Below, one piece after another: positions 45,763 to 55,800 of a stretch of DNA of 64,000 nucleotides (the first letter of the stretch is position 1; every line of letters begins with the position of its first letter). The DNA is from Rhodocyclaceae bacterium. Lineage in GTDB: Bacteria; Pseudomonadota; Gammaproteobacteria; Burkholderiales; Rhodocyclaceae. The stretch is from assembly GCA_013426785.1 (NCBI GenBank), contig JACDZI010000007.1:1-64000 (forward strand). The letters run 5' to 3'. A program made the translations under genes and the position numbers. The notes under the pieces are model-generated. The model had not been told where the DNA came from. It saw only the letters and a program-made list of their open reading frames with translations, and did not search any database.

Positions 45763-45781
45763 TCGGCTTCGGCGGCACGGC
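45758..45781 (+). repeat. degenerate dispersed repeat, copy 12
   Basis: About 18 of 24 positions match (AGTCGGCTTCGGCGGCACGGC). It overlaps the stop of the gene before it and precedes hyi. Confidence 0.45.
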
Positions 45782-45799
45782 GGCAGCGGGATTGGCATA

Positions 45800-46588
45800 A
45801 TGGCGACCATGCTCCTCCAGTTTTCCGCCAACCTTTCCTTCCTGTTCGCAGAACATGAGTTCCTCGATCGCTTCGGCGCGGCCGCGCAGGCCGGCTTTGC
45901 AGGCGTCGAATGTCACTTTCCCTACGGCCACGACAAGGCGGTGCTGGCCGAGGTGCTGCTGACCTCCGGCGTTGAAGTGGTGCTGTTCAACCTGCCTGCC
46001 GGCAACTGGGCTGCGGGCGAACGCGGCATCGCCTGCCTGCCGGAGCGCAAGGCCGAGTTCCAGGAAGGTGTCGTGCAGGCCATCGAATACGCCGAGGCAC
46101 TCGGTTGCAAGCGCCTGAATTGTCTGGCCGGCATTCCGACGACGAACCTTTCGCAGGAAAAAGCCTTCGAGACGTTGGTCGACAACCTCTGTTTTGCGGC
46201 AGCCGCAACGCAGCGCGCCGCTATCCGCCTCATGCTGGAGCCGCTCAACAGCCGCGACAACCCCGGTTATTTCCTCCCGACCACGGTGGACGCCATCAAG
46301 GCGCTGGATGCCGTCGGTAGCAGGAACCTCTTCTTGCAGTACGACGTCTATCACGCGCAGAACATGGAGGGCGACCTGGCCCGCACGCTGGCGGCGCATC
46401 TGCCGCGCATCGGTCACATCCAGATCGCCGACAACCCCGGCCGCCACGAACCCGGCAGCGGCGAAATCCGCTTCCCCTTCCTGTTCGAACGCCTGCAACA
46501 ACTCGGCTATGCCGGCTGGATCGGCTGCGAATACGCACCAAGCGGTGATACCCTCGACAGCTTCGGCTGGCTGGAGACCTATCGATGA
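45800..46588 (+). CDS. hyi: hydroxypyruvate isomerase
   Basis: 262 residues, TIM-barrel of the xylose-isomerase-like/Hyi family. Typical blocks: FSANLSFLFAEHEFLDRFGA, GFAGVECHFPY, LEPLNSRDNPGYFL with the catalytic Glu, QYDVYHAQNMEGDL, HIQIADNPGRHEPGSGEI and GCEYAPSGDT with the second Glu. Interconverts hydroxypyruvate and tartronate semialdehyde, part of glyoxylate use. It overlaps glcD by four bases, placing it in a glycolate/glyoxylate operon. Confidence 0.9.
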   Translation: MATMLLQFSANLSFLFAEHEFLDRFGAAAQAGFAGVECHFPYGHDKAVLAEVLLTSGVEVVLFNLPAGNWAAGERGIACLPERKAEFQEGVVQAIEYAEALGCKRLNCLAGIPTTNLSQEKAFETLVDNLCFAAAATQRAAIRLMLEPLNSRDNPGYFLPTTVDAIKALDAVGSRNLFLQYDVYHAQNMEGDLARTLAAHLPRIGHIQIADNPGRHEPGSGEIRFPFLFERLQQLGYAGWIGCEYAPSGDTLDSFGWLETYR

Positions 46589-48084
46589 CACGCATCCACT
46601 CCCACGAACGCGACCAGGATTTTTCCGACGTCGATCGTGCCGCCCTGATCGCCGCGCTGAGCGCTGTTCTGCCGACGAACTCTTTGCTGGCCGACCAGGA
46701 AGATTTGAAACCCTACGAATGCGATGGCCTGTCGGCCTACCGCCGCCTGCCGCTGGCCGTGGTGCTGCCCGAAAACGAGGCGCAGGTGGTCGCCGTGCTG
46801 CAGACCTGCCACCGTTTGGGCGTGCCGGTGGTGCCGCGTGGCGCGGGCACCGGACTGTCCGGCGGCGTGCTGCCAATGGAACACGGCGTGGTGCTGTCGC
46901 TGGCGAAGATGATGCACATCCTCAAGTTTGATCCGCTGGCACGCACGGCCGTCGTGCAGCCGGGTGTGCGCAACCTCGCCATCACCGAGACGGCTGCACC
47001 GCACGGGCTCTACTACGCGCCGGACCCCAGTTCGCAGATCGCCTGCACCATCGGCGGCAACGTGGCGGAAAATGCCGGCGGCGTGCATTGCCTGAAATAC
47101 GGCCTGACGCTGCACAACGTGCTGCGCGTGCGCGGCGTGACCATGGCTGGCGCGATCGTCGAATGCGGCAACCACGCCCTCGACGCGCCGGGCTACGATT
47201 TCCTGGCGCTGATGATCGGTTCCGAGGGCCTGCTTGCCGTCGTCACCGAGGTGACGGTCAAGCTGGTGCCCAAGCCGGAAGTGGCGCGCGTGATCATGGC
47301 CTCGTTCGACGACGTGACCAAGGCCGGCGCGGCGGTGGCGGAAATCATCGCCGCCGGCATCATCCCCGCCGGGCTGGAGATGATGGACAAGTCGGCGACG
47401 GCCGCGGTCGAACCTTTTGTCAAGGCGGGCTACGACCTGAATGCCGCAGCCATCCTGCTGGCCGAATCCGATGGCACGCCGGAGGAGGTGGCAGAGGAAA
47501 TCGCCGCGATGCGCGCCGTGCTGGAGAAAAGCGGCGCCACCGACATTCGCGTGTCGACCAGCGATGCTGAGCGGCTGCGTTTCTGGGCCGGGCGCAAGGC
47601 GGCCTTCCCTGCAGTGGGCCGTATCTCGCCCGACTATTACTGCATGGACGGCACGATTCCGCGGAGACGCCTCGCCGAGATGCTCACCGCCATCGCGCAG
47701 ATGGAAAAGAAGTATGACCTGCGCTGCGCCAATGTCTTTCATGCCGGCGACGGCAACCTGCATCCGCTCATCATGTACGACGCCAACGTGGCGGGCGAAC
47801 TGGAGCGCACCGAAGCCTTCGGCACCGAGATCCTCAAGCTGTCGGTGGAACTCGGCGGCACCATCACCGGCGAGCACGGCGTTGGTTTCGAAAAGCTCGG
47901 TGCCATGTGTGTGCAATTCAATTCCGACGAATTGGCGGTCTTCCATCGCCTCAAGGCCGCCTTCGACCCGCAGGGACTGCTGAATCCCGATAAGGCGGTG
48001 CCGACCCTGCACCGTTGTGCCGAATTCGGCCGCATGCACGTGCATCAGGGCGATCTCAAGTTTCCCGAACTGGAGCGCTTCTGA
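46585..48084 (+). CDS. glcD: glycolate oxidase FAD subunit
   Basis: 499 residues. The PCMH-type FAD domain shows VVPRGAGTGLSGGVLPMEHG (about 92-111), CTIGGNVAENAGG and GSEGLLAVVTEVTVKLVPKP. The C-terminal FAD-linked oxidase domain has VFHAGDGNLHPLI and GEHGVGFEK. Oxidises glycolate to glyoxylate with GlcE and GlcF, electrons going to the respiratory chain. Coupled by overlaps to hyi and glcE. Confidence 0.95.
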   Translation: MTRIHSHERDQDFSDVDRAALIAALSAVLPTNSLLADQEDLKPYECDGLSAYRRLPLAVVLPENEAQVVAVLQTCHRLGVPVVPRGAGTGLSGGVLPMEHGVVLSLAKMMHILKFDPLARTAVVQPGVRNLAITETAAPHGLYYAPDPSSQIACTIGGNVAENAGGVHCLKYGLTLHNVLRVRGVTMAGAIVECGNHALDAPGYDFLALMIGSEGLLAVVTEVTVKLVPKPEVARVIMASFDDVTKAGAAVAEIIAAGIIPAGLEMMDKSATAAVEPFVKAGYDLNAAAILLAESDGTPEEVAEEIAAMRAVLEKSGATDIRVSTSDAERLRFWAGRKAAFPAVGRISPDYYCMDGTIPRRRLAEMLTAIAQMEKKYDLRCANVFHAGDGNLHPLIMYDANVAGELERTEAFGTEILKLSVELGGTITGEHGVGFEKLGAMCVQFNSDELAVFHRLKAAFDPQGLLNPDKAVPTLHRCAEFGRMHVHQGDLKFPELERF

Positions 48085-49124
48085 TGATCGATACTTTCAA
48101 GGCGCGCATTCTTGACGGTAAGCCCTTGTGCATCTGTGGCGGCGGCAGCAAGGATTTTTACGGCAACCCCCCGCAGGGCGAAATCTTGGAGACGAAGGCC
48201 TACGCGGGCATCGTCGCCTACGAACCGACCGAACTGTTCATCACCGCGAAGTGTGGCACCACGCTCGCGGAAATCGAGAGAACGCTCGCCGAACGCGGAC
48301 AGTGCCTCGCCTTCGAGCCGCCGCGCTTTTCTGCCGACTCGACCCTCGGTGGCGTTGTGGCGGCTGGCCTTTCCGGGCCGCGCCGCGCCAGTGCAGGGTC
48401 GTTACGTGACTATGTACTAGGTGTGAAGATCATCGATGGCGAGGCGCGCGAACTGACCTTTGGTGGCCAGGTGATGAAGAACGTCGCCGGCTACGATGTC
48501 GCGCGCCTGATCGCCGGCAGCCTCGGCACGCTGGGCCTGATCACCGAGCTGTCGCTCAAAGTGTTGCCCCGGCCGGTGGCGGAGGCGACGCTGTGCTTCG
48601 AGATGCCGCCAGGTAAAGCGCTTGAGCAACTTAACCGCTGGGCTGGCCAACCACTGCCGATCGTTGCCAGTGCCTGGCAGGATGGCGTGCTGAGCTTGAA
48701 GCTTGCCGGTGCGCGGGCGGCGGTCGAGGCCGCACAGCAAAAACTCGGCGCTGGCGGGACGGCAGCCGAGGGATTTTGGGATGAGTTGCGCGACCAGCGC
48801 CTGCCCTTCTTGGCGACTGAAACGTTGTGGCGCCTGTCGCTGCCATCGGTGGCGCCCATGCTCGACCTGCCCGGCGAAACGCTCATCGAATGGGGTGGAG
48901 CACAGCGCTGGCTACGCTCGGCTGCACCGGCGGACTCCATCCGCGCTGCTGCCGAAAAAGTCGGCGGTAGCGCGACGGCCTATCGTTGTGATACCGGACT
49001 GAAAGCACAGGTCGGTGCTTTTGCGCCCTTGCCGGCACCGCTGCTGAACTTGCACCGCCGCGTCAAGGCCGCCTTCGATCCGCGCGGCATCTTCAACCCC
49101 GGCCGCCTGTATCCCGATTTGTAA
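48084..49124 (+). CDS. glcE: glycolate oxidase subunit GlcE
   Basis: 346 residues, a shortened relative of GlcD with an FAD-binding PCMH half: CICGGGSKDFYG, FEPPRFSADSTLGGVVAAGL, GQVMKNVAGYDVARLIAGSL. It ends FDPRGIFNPGRLYPDL like its family. Two dispersed-repeat copies lie in frame in its variable C-terminal half, coding KLGAGGTA (about 219-226) and KVGGSATA (about 291-298). Start overlaps the glcD stop (TGATG); the stop overlaps glcF (TAATG). Confidence 0.93.
   Translation: MIDTFKARILDGKPLCICGGGSKDFYGNPPQGEILETKAYAGIVAYEPTELFITAKCGTTLAEIERTLAERGQCLAFEPPRFSADSTLGGVVAAGLSGPRRASAGSLRDYVLGVKIIDGEARELTFGGQVMKNVAGYDVARLIAGSLGTLGLITELSLKVLPRPVAEATLCFEMPPGKALEQLNRWAGQPLPIVASAWQDGVLSLKLAGARAAVEAAQQKLGAGGTAAEGFWDELRDQRLPFLATETLWRLSLPSVAPMLDLPGETLIEWGGAQRWLRSAAPADSIRAAAEKVGGSATAYRCDTGLKAQVGAFAPLPAPLLNLHRRVKAAFDPRGIFNPGRLYPDL
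48740..48763 (+). repeat. dispersed 24-bp repeat, copy 13 (inside glcE)
   Basis: AAAA then CTCGGCGCTGGCGGGACGGC, one mismatch. In frame and sense to glcE. Confidence 0.9.
48956..48979 (+). repeat. dispersed repeat, copy 14 (inside glcE)
   Basis: AAAA then GTCGGCGGTAGCGCGACGGC, three mismatches. In frame and sense to glcE, 216 bases after copy 13. Confidence 0.7.
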
Positions 49125-50380
49125 TGGAAACCCATCTCGCCGACTTTGTCCGTAACACCAGGGATGGCCGCGAAGCCGAGGAAATCTTGCGCAAGTGCGT
49201 GCATTGCGGCTTCTGCACGGCGACCTGCCCGACCTATCAGTTGCTCGGTGACGAACTCGACGGGCCGCGCGGGCGCATCTACCTGATCAAGCAGGTGCTG
49301 GAGGGCGTCAAGCCGACGGCCAGGACGCAACTGCACCTTGATCGCTGCCTGGGATGCCGCGCCTGCGAAACGACCTGTCCCTCCGGCGTACACTTTTCCC
49401 GCCTGCTCGACATCGGCCGGGTGCTGGTGGATGAGCGAGTGCCGCGTCATGGCGTCGATGGCCTGATGCGTTCGACCCTGCGCGAAGTACTGCCGCGCCC
49501 GGCACTGTTCGGTGCGGCGATGAAGCTGGGCCAACTGATGCGGCCGCTTCTGCCGACCATCCTCAAGGAAAAAGTCCCCGTGCCGACCATGGTCGGCGCG
49601 GGTGTTCCTGTCGCGCCAACCGGGGCGGAGCGCAGGATGCTGCTGCTGACCGGCTGCGCTCAGCCGTCAATGCGTCCGGATATCAACCTAGCGGCGAAGC
49701 GTGTCCTGGCCCGGCTGGGCATCCATCTTTTCGAAACTTCGCAAGCCGGTTGCTGCGGTGCTGTCAGGCTGCACCTCAACGATGCGGCGGGCGCGCGCGA
49801 GAATGTTCGCCGCAATATCGACGCGTGGTGGCCGCACATCGATGCGGGCGCCGAGGCAATCGTGGCGACCGCCTCCGCCTGCGGTGTTCAGCTCAAGGAC
49901 TACGATCACCTCATGCAGGATGATCGTGCCTATGCCGCCAAGGCGGCCCACATCGCCTCGCTGGCGCGCTACGTCGTCGAGGTGGTGCTGCAGGAAAAGG
50001 AGGCCTTGCTGGCATTGCTCGAAAAGTCGACGCCCGATTTGCCAACTGAGGCACGGCAAAAAATCGCCTTCCAGTCGCCCTGCACCCTCCAGCACGGTCT
50101 CAAGTTGCGCGGCGGGGTGGAGGACATCCTCACAGCGGCGGGTTACGATCTGACTTCGGTGGCCGATGGTCACCTGTGCTGCGGTTCCGCCGGTACCTAC
50201 GCGGTGCTGCAGCCGGAACTCTCCATGAAATTGCGCCAAAACAAGCTTGATGCTCTCCTGGCGGGCCGGCCGGCCGGCATCGCCAGCGCCAACATTGGCT
50301 GTATCGTCCATCTTCAGGGCGGCACGAGCCTGCCGGTGAAACACTGGATAGAATGGCTCGACGAAAGATTGGCAGTCTAG
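49124..50380 (+). CDS. glcF: glycolate oxidase iron-sulfur subunit
   Basis: 418 residues. Two [4Fe-4S] motifs, CVHCGFCTATCPTY (about 25-38) and CLGCRACETTCPSGV (about 75-89), then two CCG domains with SQAGCCGAVRLHLN and HLCCGSAGTYAVLQ. It carries electrons from GlcDE to the quinone pool. Last gene of hyi-glcDEF; the HDOD gene follows after nine bases. Confidence 0.95.
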   Translation: METHLADFVRNTRDGREAEEILRKCVHCGFCTATCPTYQLLGDELDGPRGRIYLIKQVLEGVKPTARTQLHLDRCLGCRACETTCPSGVHFSRLLDIGRVLVDERVPRHGVDGLMRSTLREVLPRPALFGAAMKLGQLMRPLLPTILKEKVPVPTMVGAGVPVAPTGAERRMLLLTGCAQPSMRPDINLAAKRVLARLGIHLFETSQAGCCGAVRLHLNDAAGARENVRRNIDAWWPHIDAGAEAIVATASACGVQLKDYDHLMQDDRAYAAKAAHIASLARYVVEVVLQEKEALLALLEKSTPDLPTEARQKIAFQSPCTLQHGLKLRGGVEDILTAAGYDLTSVADGHLCCGSAGTYAVLQPELSMKLRQNKLDALLAGRPAGIASANIGCIVHLQGGTSLPVKHWIEWLDERLAV

Positions 50381-50389
50381 GGGCCGGAA

Positions 50390-51244
50390 ATGCTCATCGA
50401 TGAACAGCAGGCGCTCGAGAATCTCATCAAGCACGGGGTGAAAATTCCGCCCCAGCCGCGCGTCCTGCTCGAAATGCAGAATCTCCTGCGGTCGGATGAT
50501 TACGAGATGCGCGCGGTGGCCAAGATCATCAGCCAGGATCCCGGCATCGTCGCCCTGCTGTTCCGCCTGGCCCGTTCGCCGGCTTTTTCCCGAGGTCGCA
50601 AGCTCGGTTCGATCGAGCAGATTCTGATGGTCGTCGGCATCAAGCAGGTGTTCAACCTGGTGCAGGCGGCCTCGCTGGCTATGACCATCAACGACAGCAC
50701 GCGGCGCGCCTTAGATATTTTCTGGGGCCGCGCGCACGAGATCGCCAAGATGGCGGCGATCATCGCGGAGGATCGCGTCTCGGTCTGCAATGTGTTTCCC
50801 GATCAGGCCTATCTGGCCGGCATCTTCCATGAATGCGGCGTACCGGTGCTGATGCTGCGCTTCCCGAAATACTGCGAGACGCTGCGCCTCGAGGATGCCA
50901 CCTGCTGGCCCAATCTGGCCGAGGAGGATGTGAAGTTCGATGTGGACCACTGCTCGGTCGGCTATCTGGTGGCCCGTCACTGGGGGCTGCCCGATTTCGT
51001 CTGCGACGCGATCCGCTTCCACCACGAGCTGCCCGAGGAAAGAACTGTTGGCGCGGCCGTTACCCTGGTGGCGATCATCCAGATGGCCAGCCATTTCTAC
51101 CATCGCTTGCACCACGTCGAGGACACGCTCTGGTACAAGATCGGGCCGCGCGTTCTCTCGGAAGTCGGCTTTGGCGCCGACGACGAGTCGGACTACTACG
51201 AGCAGATCACCAATCGTTTTCTTGACCGCGAAGACGCCGACTAG
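50390..51244 (+). CDS. HDOD-domain signalling protein
   Basis: 284 residues dominated by one HDOD domain (about 15-215): IPPQPRVLLEMQNLLRSDDY, VAKIISQDPGIVALLFRLAR, IEQILMVVGIKQVFNLVQAA, AYLAGIFHECGVPVLMLRF, DHCSVGYLVARHWGLPDFVC. HDOD proteins are non-enzymatic relatives of HD phosphohydrolases that take part in signalling. It has no partner domain. It lies between glcF and the PP2C phosphatase gene. Confidence 0.9.
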   Translation: MLIDEQQALENLIKHGVKIPPQPRVLLEMQNLLRSDDYEMRAVAKIISQDPGIVALLFRLARSPAFSRGRKLGSIEQILMVVGIKQVFNLVQAASLAMTINDSTRRALDIFWGRAHEIAKMAAIIAEDRVSVCNVFPDQAYLAGIFHECGVPVLMLRFPKYCETLRLEDATCWPNLAEEDVKFDVDHCSVGYLVARHWGLPDFVCDAIRFHHELPEERTVGAAVTLVAIIQMASHFYHRLHHVEDTLWYKIGPRVLSEVGFGADDESDYYEQITNRFLDREDAD

Positions 51245-51274
51245 GGACGGCGGGCCCTGACCGTATAATCCGGC

Positions 51275-51997
51275 ATGGCCTTTACCATCGAAACCTGTAC
51301 CGCGCAGTACATCGGTGATCGCTCCGAGCAGCAGGATCGTGTCGGACTGTTCGCGCATCCGACCCACAAGGGCACGCTACTGGCTGTGCTGGCCGACGGC
51401 ATGGGCGGACATACTGGCGGCGCAATGGCGGCAGAGCAGGTGATCCAGTCGGCGAAAAATAACTTTGAATCCCGTGCCTTGAATGCGGAAGGCATTCAGG
51501 CGACGCTGGCAGCCAGCATCAATGATACCCACGATGGCATCAAACTGACAGCCATGTCCGGCGAGGCCGACCCGCACAGTACGGTCTGCCTGCTGATTCT
51601 GCAGCCGGGCCGCGCCAATTGGGCGCATTGCGGCGATTCACGTATCTACCACTATCGCGACGGTGCTCGCGTATCACGTACCTATGACCACTCGCACGTG
51701 TTGAACCTGATGAAAATGGGTTATCTCACCGAGGCGCAAGCCGAAACCCATCCGCAGAAAAACTTGCTCATTTCCTGCCTCGGAGACAACGATCCGCCCA
51801 AGATCTATTTCAGCGATGAGGAACTGGGGCGGGTGCTCGATGAGTTTCCCGTTCGCCAGGCCACCGAAATCCTCATCAATTCGGCGTGCGATCGCGCCAA
51901 GGGGTACGGCGAGAATTGTTCGCTGGCGATCGTGCGTCTCAAAGAAATTGAGGAAGACAAGAATGTACCGTTGTCGAAGAAGCCCGCAACCAAATAA
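51275..51997 (+). CDS. PP2C-family Ser/Thr protein phosphatase
   Basis: 240 residues. Metal-site motifs: IGDRSEQQDRVGLF, LADGMGGHTGG with the Asp/Gly pair and AHCGDSRIYHYRDG, then TYDHSHV. The final motif, usually GxDN, reads GYGENCSLAIV, with Glu in place of the usual Asp. Likely removes phosphate from Ser/Thr proteins; no kinase is in the window. Close to the HDOD gene, possibly forming a signalling pair, and followed 15 bases later by pntA. Confidence 0.9.
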   Translation: MAFTIETCTAQYIGDRSEQQDRVGLFAHPTHKGTLLAVLADGMGGHTGGAMAAEQVIQSAKNNFESRALNAEGIQATLAASINDTHDGIKLTAMSGEADPHSTVCLLILQPGRANWAHCGDSRIYHYRDGARVSRTYDHSHVLNLMKMGYLTEAQAETHPQKNLLISCLGDNDPPKIYFSDEELGRVLDEFPVRQATEILINSACDRAKGYGENCSLAIVRLKEIEEDKNVPLSKKPATK

Positions 51998-52012
51998 GGA
52001 AGGATAAGTCAC

Positions 52013-53605
52013 ATGCCACAGACGATCGGAGTATTGCGGGAGGGTTATGAGGGGGAGAAGCGGGTTGCGACAGTGCCGGAGGTAGTGGAGAAGCTGGTGA
52101 AGCTGGGTTTTGCGGTGATTGTTGAAAGCGGTGCCGGTGATGCCGCCAATTTCAGTGATGACACTTATTTTGCTGCCGGGGCGCGGATCGCGGCGGACGC
52201 GGCAACGCTCTGGTCGGCTGCGGACATTGTCTTCAAGGTCCGGGCTCCCAGCCTGGCCGAAGTCGGGCTGATGCATGCCGGCCAGACCCTGATCGGTTTT
52301 ATCTGGCCGGCGCAGAACCCCGAACTGATGCAGGCGCTGGCGGCGAGGAAAGTCACGGTACTGGCCATCGACTCCCTGCCGCGCATGCTGAGTCGGGCGC
52401 AGAAGATGGATGCCCTGACCTCCCAGGCGGGGGTCTCCGGCTACCGGGCCGTGATCGAGGCGGCCAACGCCTTTGGCCGCTTCTTCAACGGCCAGATCAC
52501 TGCGGCCGGCAAAGTCCCGCCCGCCAAAGTCTTCATCGCCGGCGCCGGCGTGGCCGGCCTCGCCGCCATCGGCACTGCGGCCGGCCTGGGCGCAATCGTC
52601 CGTGCCAACGATACCCGGGCCGAAGTCGCCGACCAGGTCAAATCCTTGGGCGGCGAATTTGTCAAGGTCGACTACGAAGAAGAAGGCTCCGGTGGTGGCG
52701 GCTACGCCAAAGTGATGTCCGAAGGCTTCCAGCAGGCGCAGCGGGCCATGTACGCCCAGCAGGCGCGCGAAGTCGACATCATCATCACCACCGCCCTGAT
52801 TCCCGGCAAGCCTGCTCCCAAGCTGATTACCGCCGAGATGGTGCAGACCATGCGGCCGGGCAGCGTCATCGTCGACATGGCCGCCGAGCAGGGCGGCAAC
52901 TGCGAACTCACCGTCCCCAACGAAGCCGTCGTCCGGTACGGTGTGACCCTCGTCGGCTACACCGATCTGCCCAGTCGTCTCGCCAAACAGGCCAGTACCC
53001 TCTACGCCACCAACCTGTTCCGCCTTACCGAGGAACTGTGCAAGACCAAGGATGGCGTGATCGACGTCAATATGGACGACGACGCCATCCGTGGCCTCAC
53101 CGTCATCAAGGACGGCACCATCACCTGGCCGGCTCCGCCCCCTAAACTCCCCGCCGCGTCGCCCCCCAAACCTGCGGCGGCCGCGCCCACCGAGAAGAAG
53201 GGTAGCCACGGCCACGGAACTGGTGGCGCGCCGATGGCCGGCAGCACGCTGGCCAAGGTCTTCGGATCTGCTGCCCTGCTGTTCTGGCTGGTCGGTGCCT
53301 TCGCTCCGCCCGCCTTCCTCAGTCACTTCACCGTCTTCGTGCTGGCGTGCTTTGTCGGCTACATGGTGGTGTGGAACGTCACCCCGGCGCTGCATACGCC
53401 GCTGATGAGCGTCACCAATGCCATCTCCAGCATCATCGCCATCGGCGCGCTGGTGCAGATCGCCCCACCGCTGGCCGGCACCGGCATCGCCCGCCCGGAT
53501 GGTTGGATCCTCGGCCTGGCCGTGTTCGCCCTGGTGCTGACCGCGGTCAACATGTTCGGCGGCTTCGCCGTCACCCGCCGCATGCTGGCGATGTTCCGCA
53601 AATAA
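52013..53605 (+). CDS. pntA: NAD(P) transhydrogenase subunit alpha
   Basis: 530 residues, fused alpha1-alpha2 form. The NAD-binding domain covers about 1-380, with [18 protein letters not shown] and [20 protein letters not shown]. Then come a proline/alanine linker ([18 protein letters not shown]) and four membrane helices from about 405. Couples proton entry to hydride transfer from NADH to NADP. AAGGAAGGA precedes the ATG. pntB follows after 12 bases. NADPH made here could supply the FNR-Ehr system at 21483-29521, though no direct link is visible. Confidence 0.96.
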   Translation: MPQTIGVLREGYEGEKRVATVPEVVEKLVKLGFAVIVESGAGDAANFSDDTYFAAGARIAADAATLWSAADIVFKVRAPSLAEVGLMHAGQTLIGFIWPAQNPELMQALAARKVTVLAIDSLPRMLSRAQKMDALTSQAGVSGYRAVIEAANAFGRFFNGQITAAGKVPPAKVFIAGAGVAGLAAIGTAAGLGAIVRANDTRAEVADQVKSLGGEFVKVDYEEEGSGGGGYAKVMSEGFQQAQRAMYAQQAREVDIIITTALIPGKPAPKLITAEMVQTMRPGSVIVDMAAEQGGNCELTVPNEAVVRYGVTLVGYTDLPSRLAKQASTLYATNLFRLTEELCKTKDGVIDVNMDDDAIRGLTVIKDGTITWPAPPPKLPAASPPKPAAAAPTEKKGSHGHGTGGAPMAGSTLAKVFGSAALLFWLVGAFAPPAFLSHFTVFVLACFVGYMVVWNVTPALHTPLMSVTNAISSIIAIGALVQIAPPLAGTGIARPDGWILGLAVFALVLTAVNMFGGFAVTRRMLAMFRK

Positions 53606-53617
53606 GGGGAAACGGTC

Positions 53618-55030
53618 ATGTCCGAAAGTCTCGCCACCGTCTCCTACATCGGTGCCACCATCCTGTTCATCCTCAGCCTGGGGGGGCTGTCCAACCCGGA
53701 AACCTCCCGGCGCGGCAACCTCTTCGGCATGGTCGGCATGACCATCGCCGTGCTCGCCACCATCTTCGGGCCGCGCGTCACGCTGGCCGGTGTACCCTGG
53801 ATCGTCGGTGCCATGCTGGTCGGCGGCAGTGTCGGCCTGATCGCTGCCAAAAAAGTGCAGATGACGCAGATGCCGGAATTGGTCGCCCTGATGCACAGCC
53901 TGGTCGGCCTGGCCGCCTGCCTGGTCGGCTTTGCCAGCTACATCGACACCTCCATCGTGTTCGCCGGTGCCGAGAAGGCCATCCACGAGCTGGAGATCTA
54001 CGTCGGCATCTACATCGGCGCCGTCACCTTCTCCGGCTCGCTGATCGCCTTCGGCAAACTCTCCGGCAAGATCGGCGGCAAACCCATGCTGCTGCCCGGT
54101 CGTCATGTTATCAACGGTATCGCTGCGCTGGCGGTGATCTTCTTCGGCTATTACCTGCTCCAGGCCCATAGCCCCCAGGAAGGGGCGACGGCGCTGATCG
54201 TGATGACGGTGATTGGCCTCTTGTTCGGCATCCACATGGTGATGGCGATCGGCGGCGCCGACATGCCGGTGGTGGTGTCGATGCTCAACAGCTACTCGGG
54301 CTGGGCAGCGGCGGCCACCGGCTTCATGCTGTCCAACGATCTTTTGATCGTGGTCGGTGCGCTGGTCGGTTCCTCCGGCGCAATCCTGTCCTACATTATG
54401 TGCCGGGCGATGAACCGCAACTTCATCAGCGTCATCGCTGGCGGGTTTGGCACCGGTGACAGCGCCAAACCGGCTGCCGGCGGCGCGGCAGCCCCGGCGG
54501 GGGAAGTCAATCCGATCACTGCCCAGGAAACCGCCGAACTCCTGAAGGAATCGAAGAAAGTGATCATCGTGCCCGGCTACGGCATGGCGGTGGCCCAGGC
54601 GCAGCATACGGTGTATGAGATCACCCAACTGCTCAGGGGGAAGGGCGTGAATGTGCGCTTCGGCATCCACCCGGTGGCGGGGCGCATGCCCGGCCACATG
54701 AACGTGCTGCTGGCCGAGGCCAAGGTGCCTTACGACATCGTGATGGAGATGGACGAGTTGAACGACGACTTTCCGGATACCGACGTGTCGATCGTCATCG
54801 GTGCCAACGACATCGTCAATCCGGCGGCGGAGGACGACCCGACCAGCCCGATCGCTGGCATGCCGGTGTTGCAGGTATGGAAGGCAAAATCCTCGATCGT
54901 CATGAAGCGCTCGATGGCTTCAGGCTACGCCGGGGTCGACAACCCGCTCTTCTACAAGGACAACAACCGCATGCTCTTCGGCGATGCCAAAAAAATGCTC
55001 GACGAAGTGCTTACGGCACTGAAAACCTGA
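53618..55030 (+). CDS. pntB: NAD(P) transhydrogenase subunit beta
   Basis: 470 residues: about eight to nine membrane helices in the first 270 residues ([37 protein letters not shown]), then the NADP-binding domain ([80 protein letters not shown]). Functions with PntA. Its stop is four bases from the convergent infA stop. Confidence 0.96.
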   Translation: MSESLATVSYIGATILFILSLGGLSNPETSRRGNLFGMVGMTIAVLATIFGPRVTLAGVPWIVGAMLVGGSVGLIAAKKVQMTQMPELVALMHSLVGLAACLVGFASYIDTSIVFAGAEKAIHELEIYVGIYIGAVTFSGSLIAFGKLSGKIGGKPMLLPGRHVINGIAALAVIFFGYYLLQAHSPQEGATALIVMTVIGLLFGIHMVMAIGGADMPVVVSMLNSYSGWAAAATGFMLSNDLLIVVGALVGSSGAILSYIMCRAMNRNFISVIAGGFGTGDSAKPAAGGAAAPAGEVNPITAQETAELLKESKKVIIVPGYGMAVAQAQHTVYEITQLLRGKGVNVRFGIHPVAGRMPGHMNVLLAEAKVPYDIVMEMDELNDDFPDTDVSIVIGANDIVNPAAEDDPTSPIAGMPVLQVWKAKSSIVMKRSMASGYAGVDNPLFYKDNNRMLFGDAKKMLDEVLTALKT

Positions 55031-55034
55031 GTGC

Positions 55035-55304
55035 TCAGTGCTTGCGCCGGGGAGCAGCGTTATTGCTGCTGGTGGGGCCGCGACCTTCGATGTGACGGAA
55101 AGTGATGCGCCCTTTGCTCAGGTCGTAGGGTGAAAGTTCCAGCGACACCTTGTCGCCGGCGAGGATGCGAATGTGATGCTTGCGCATTTTGCCGGCGCTG
55201 TACGCTACCAAGGCGTGGCCGTTTTCGAGGGTGACGCGATAGCGGGAATCGGGCAGGACTTCGTCCACGACGCCATTCATTTCAAGCAGTTCTTCTTTTG
55301 CCAA
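55035..55304 (-). CDS. infA: translation initiation factor IF-1 (long-tailed paralogue type)
   Basis: 89 residues, where standard IF-1 is about 72. The S1/OB core is clear: [67 protein letters not shown]. The extra 17 residues ([17 protein letters not shown]) are basic and glycine/serine rich. Betaproteobacteria often have a second infA away from the ribosomal operon, and this looks like one. It lies downstream of the cold-shock gene in the same direction. Confidence 0.93.
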   Translation of the reverse strand: MAKEELLEMNGVVDEVLPDSRYRVTLENGHALVAYSAGKMRKHHIRILAGDKVSLELSPYDLSKGRITFRHIEGRGPTSSNNAAPRRKH

Positions 55305-55333
55305 TGTTTTGCCTCCATAAAGTGGGGGGAATG

Positions 55334-55360
55334 AAAAAGCCCGGCATTGGCCGGGCCTTT
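55334..55360 (-). terminator. rho-independent terminator after the cold-shock gene
   Basis: A perfect 7-bp stem (GCCCGGC/GCCGGGC at 55339-55345 and 55350-55356) with a four-base loop and five T in the minus-strand direction. It sits 54 bases past the csp stop. Three T on the plus strand make it weakly bidirectional. Confidence 0.85.
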
Positions 55361-55414
55361 CGGGCAGGACTCACGGCAAAATCCAATGTTTCGGGCCTTG
55401 CCAGCCTTGAGTTC

Positions 55415-55621
55415 TTAGTCAGCCGAGCGGATGTTGGACGCTTGCTGACCCTTGGGGCCGGTCGTGATGTCGAATTCGACGCGCTGACCTTCCTTCAGAG
55501 TCTTGAACCCTTGCGATTGAATTGCCGAGAAATGGGCGAAAAGATCGTCACCGCCATTTTCCGGGGTAATGAAGCCGAAGCCTTTGGAATCGTTGAACCA
55601 CTTAACAGTACCTGTTGCCAT
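55415..55621 (-). CDS. csp: cold-shock/CspA-family RNA chaperone
   Basis: 68 residues. [20 protein letters not shown] contains RNP1 (KGFGFI), and DLFAHFSAI is RNP2 (with Leu-Phe-Ala where many have Val-Phe-Val). Single-stranded nucleic-acid-binding protein acting on mRNA structure. The terminator at 55334-55360 separates it from infA. The 179 bases upstream to 55800 contain no gene and probably hold its promoter and 5' leader. Confidence 0.96.
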   Translation of the reverse strand: MATGTVKWFNDSKGFGFITPENGGDDLFAHFSAIQSQGFKTLKEGQRVEFDITTGPKGQQASNIRSAD

Positions 55622-55800
55622 GTCTTGAATATCCTTAATAAACCAAAAAAAGGGGACAGCCCCTAGGGTGGGGCGAACATCAAGACGGCGGAGAGGTGCA
55701 GGGAACAGACCGCTTAAGCGGGTACAGAGCCGAACAACAGCAGCACTACTTGAATATCGCTGGCGCGCACTATGCACTGCTTGGCCCGTCAATGCAAGCT

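Noticed and set aside
51674-54697. 1007-codon minus-strand ORF opposite pntAB
   Set aside because: Composition is His/Asp/Gly-rich as expected for the antisense of GC-rich genes, and pntA, pntB and the PP2C gene are unambiguous on the other strand.
55622-55800. Short ORFs in the csp upstream region as genes
   Set aside because: No Shine-Dalgarno, and overlap with the leader and the NamZ-like 3' end; better explained as promoter and 5' leader.
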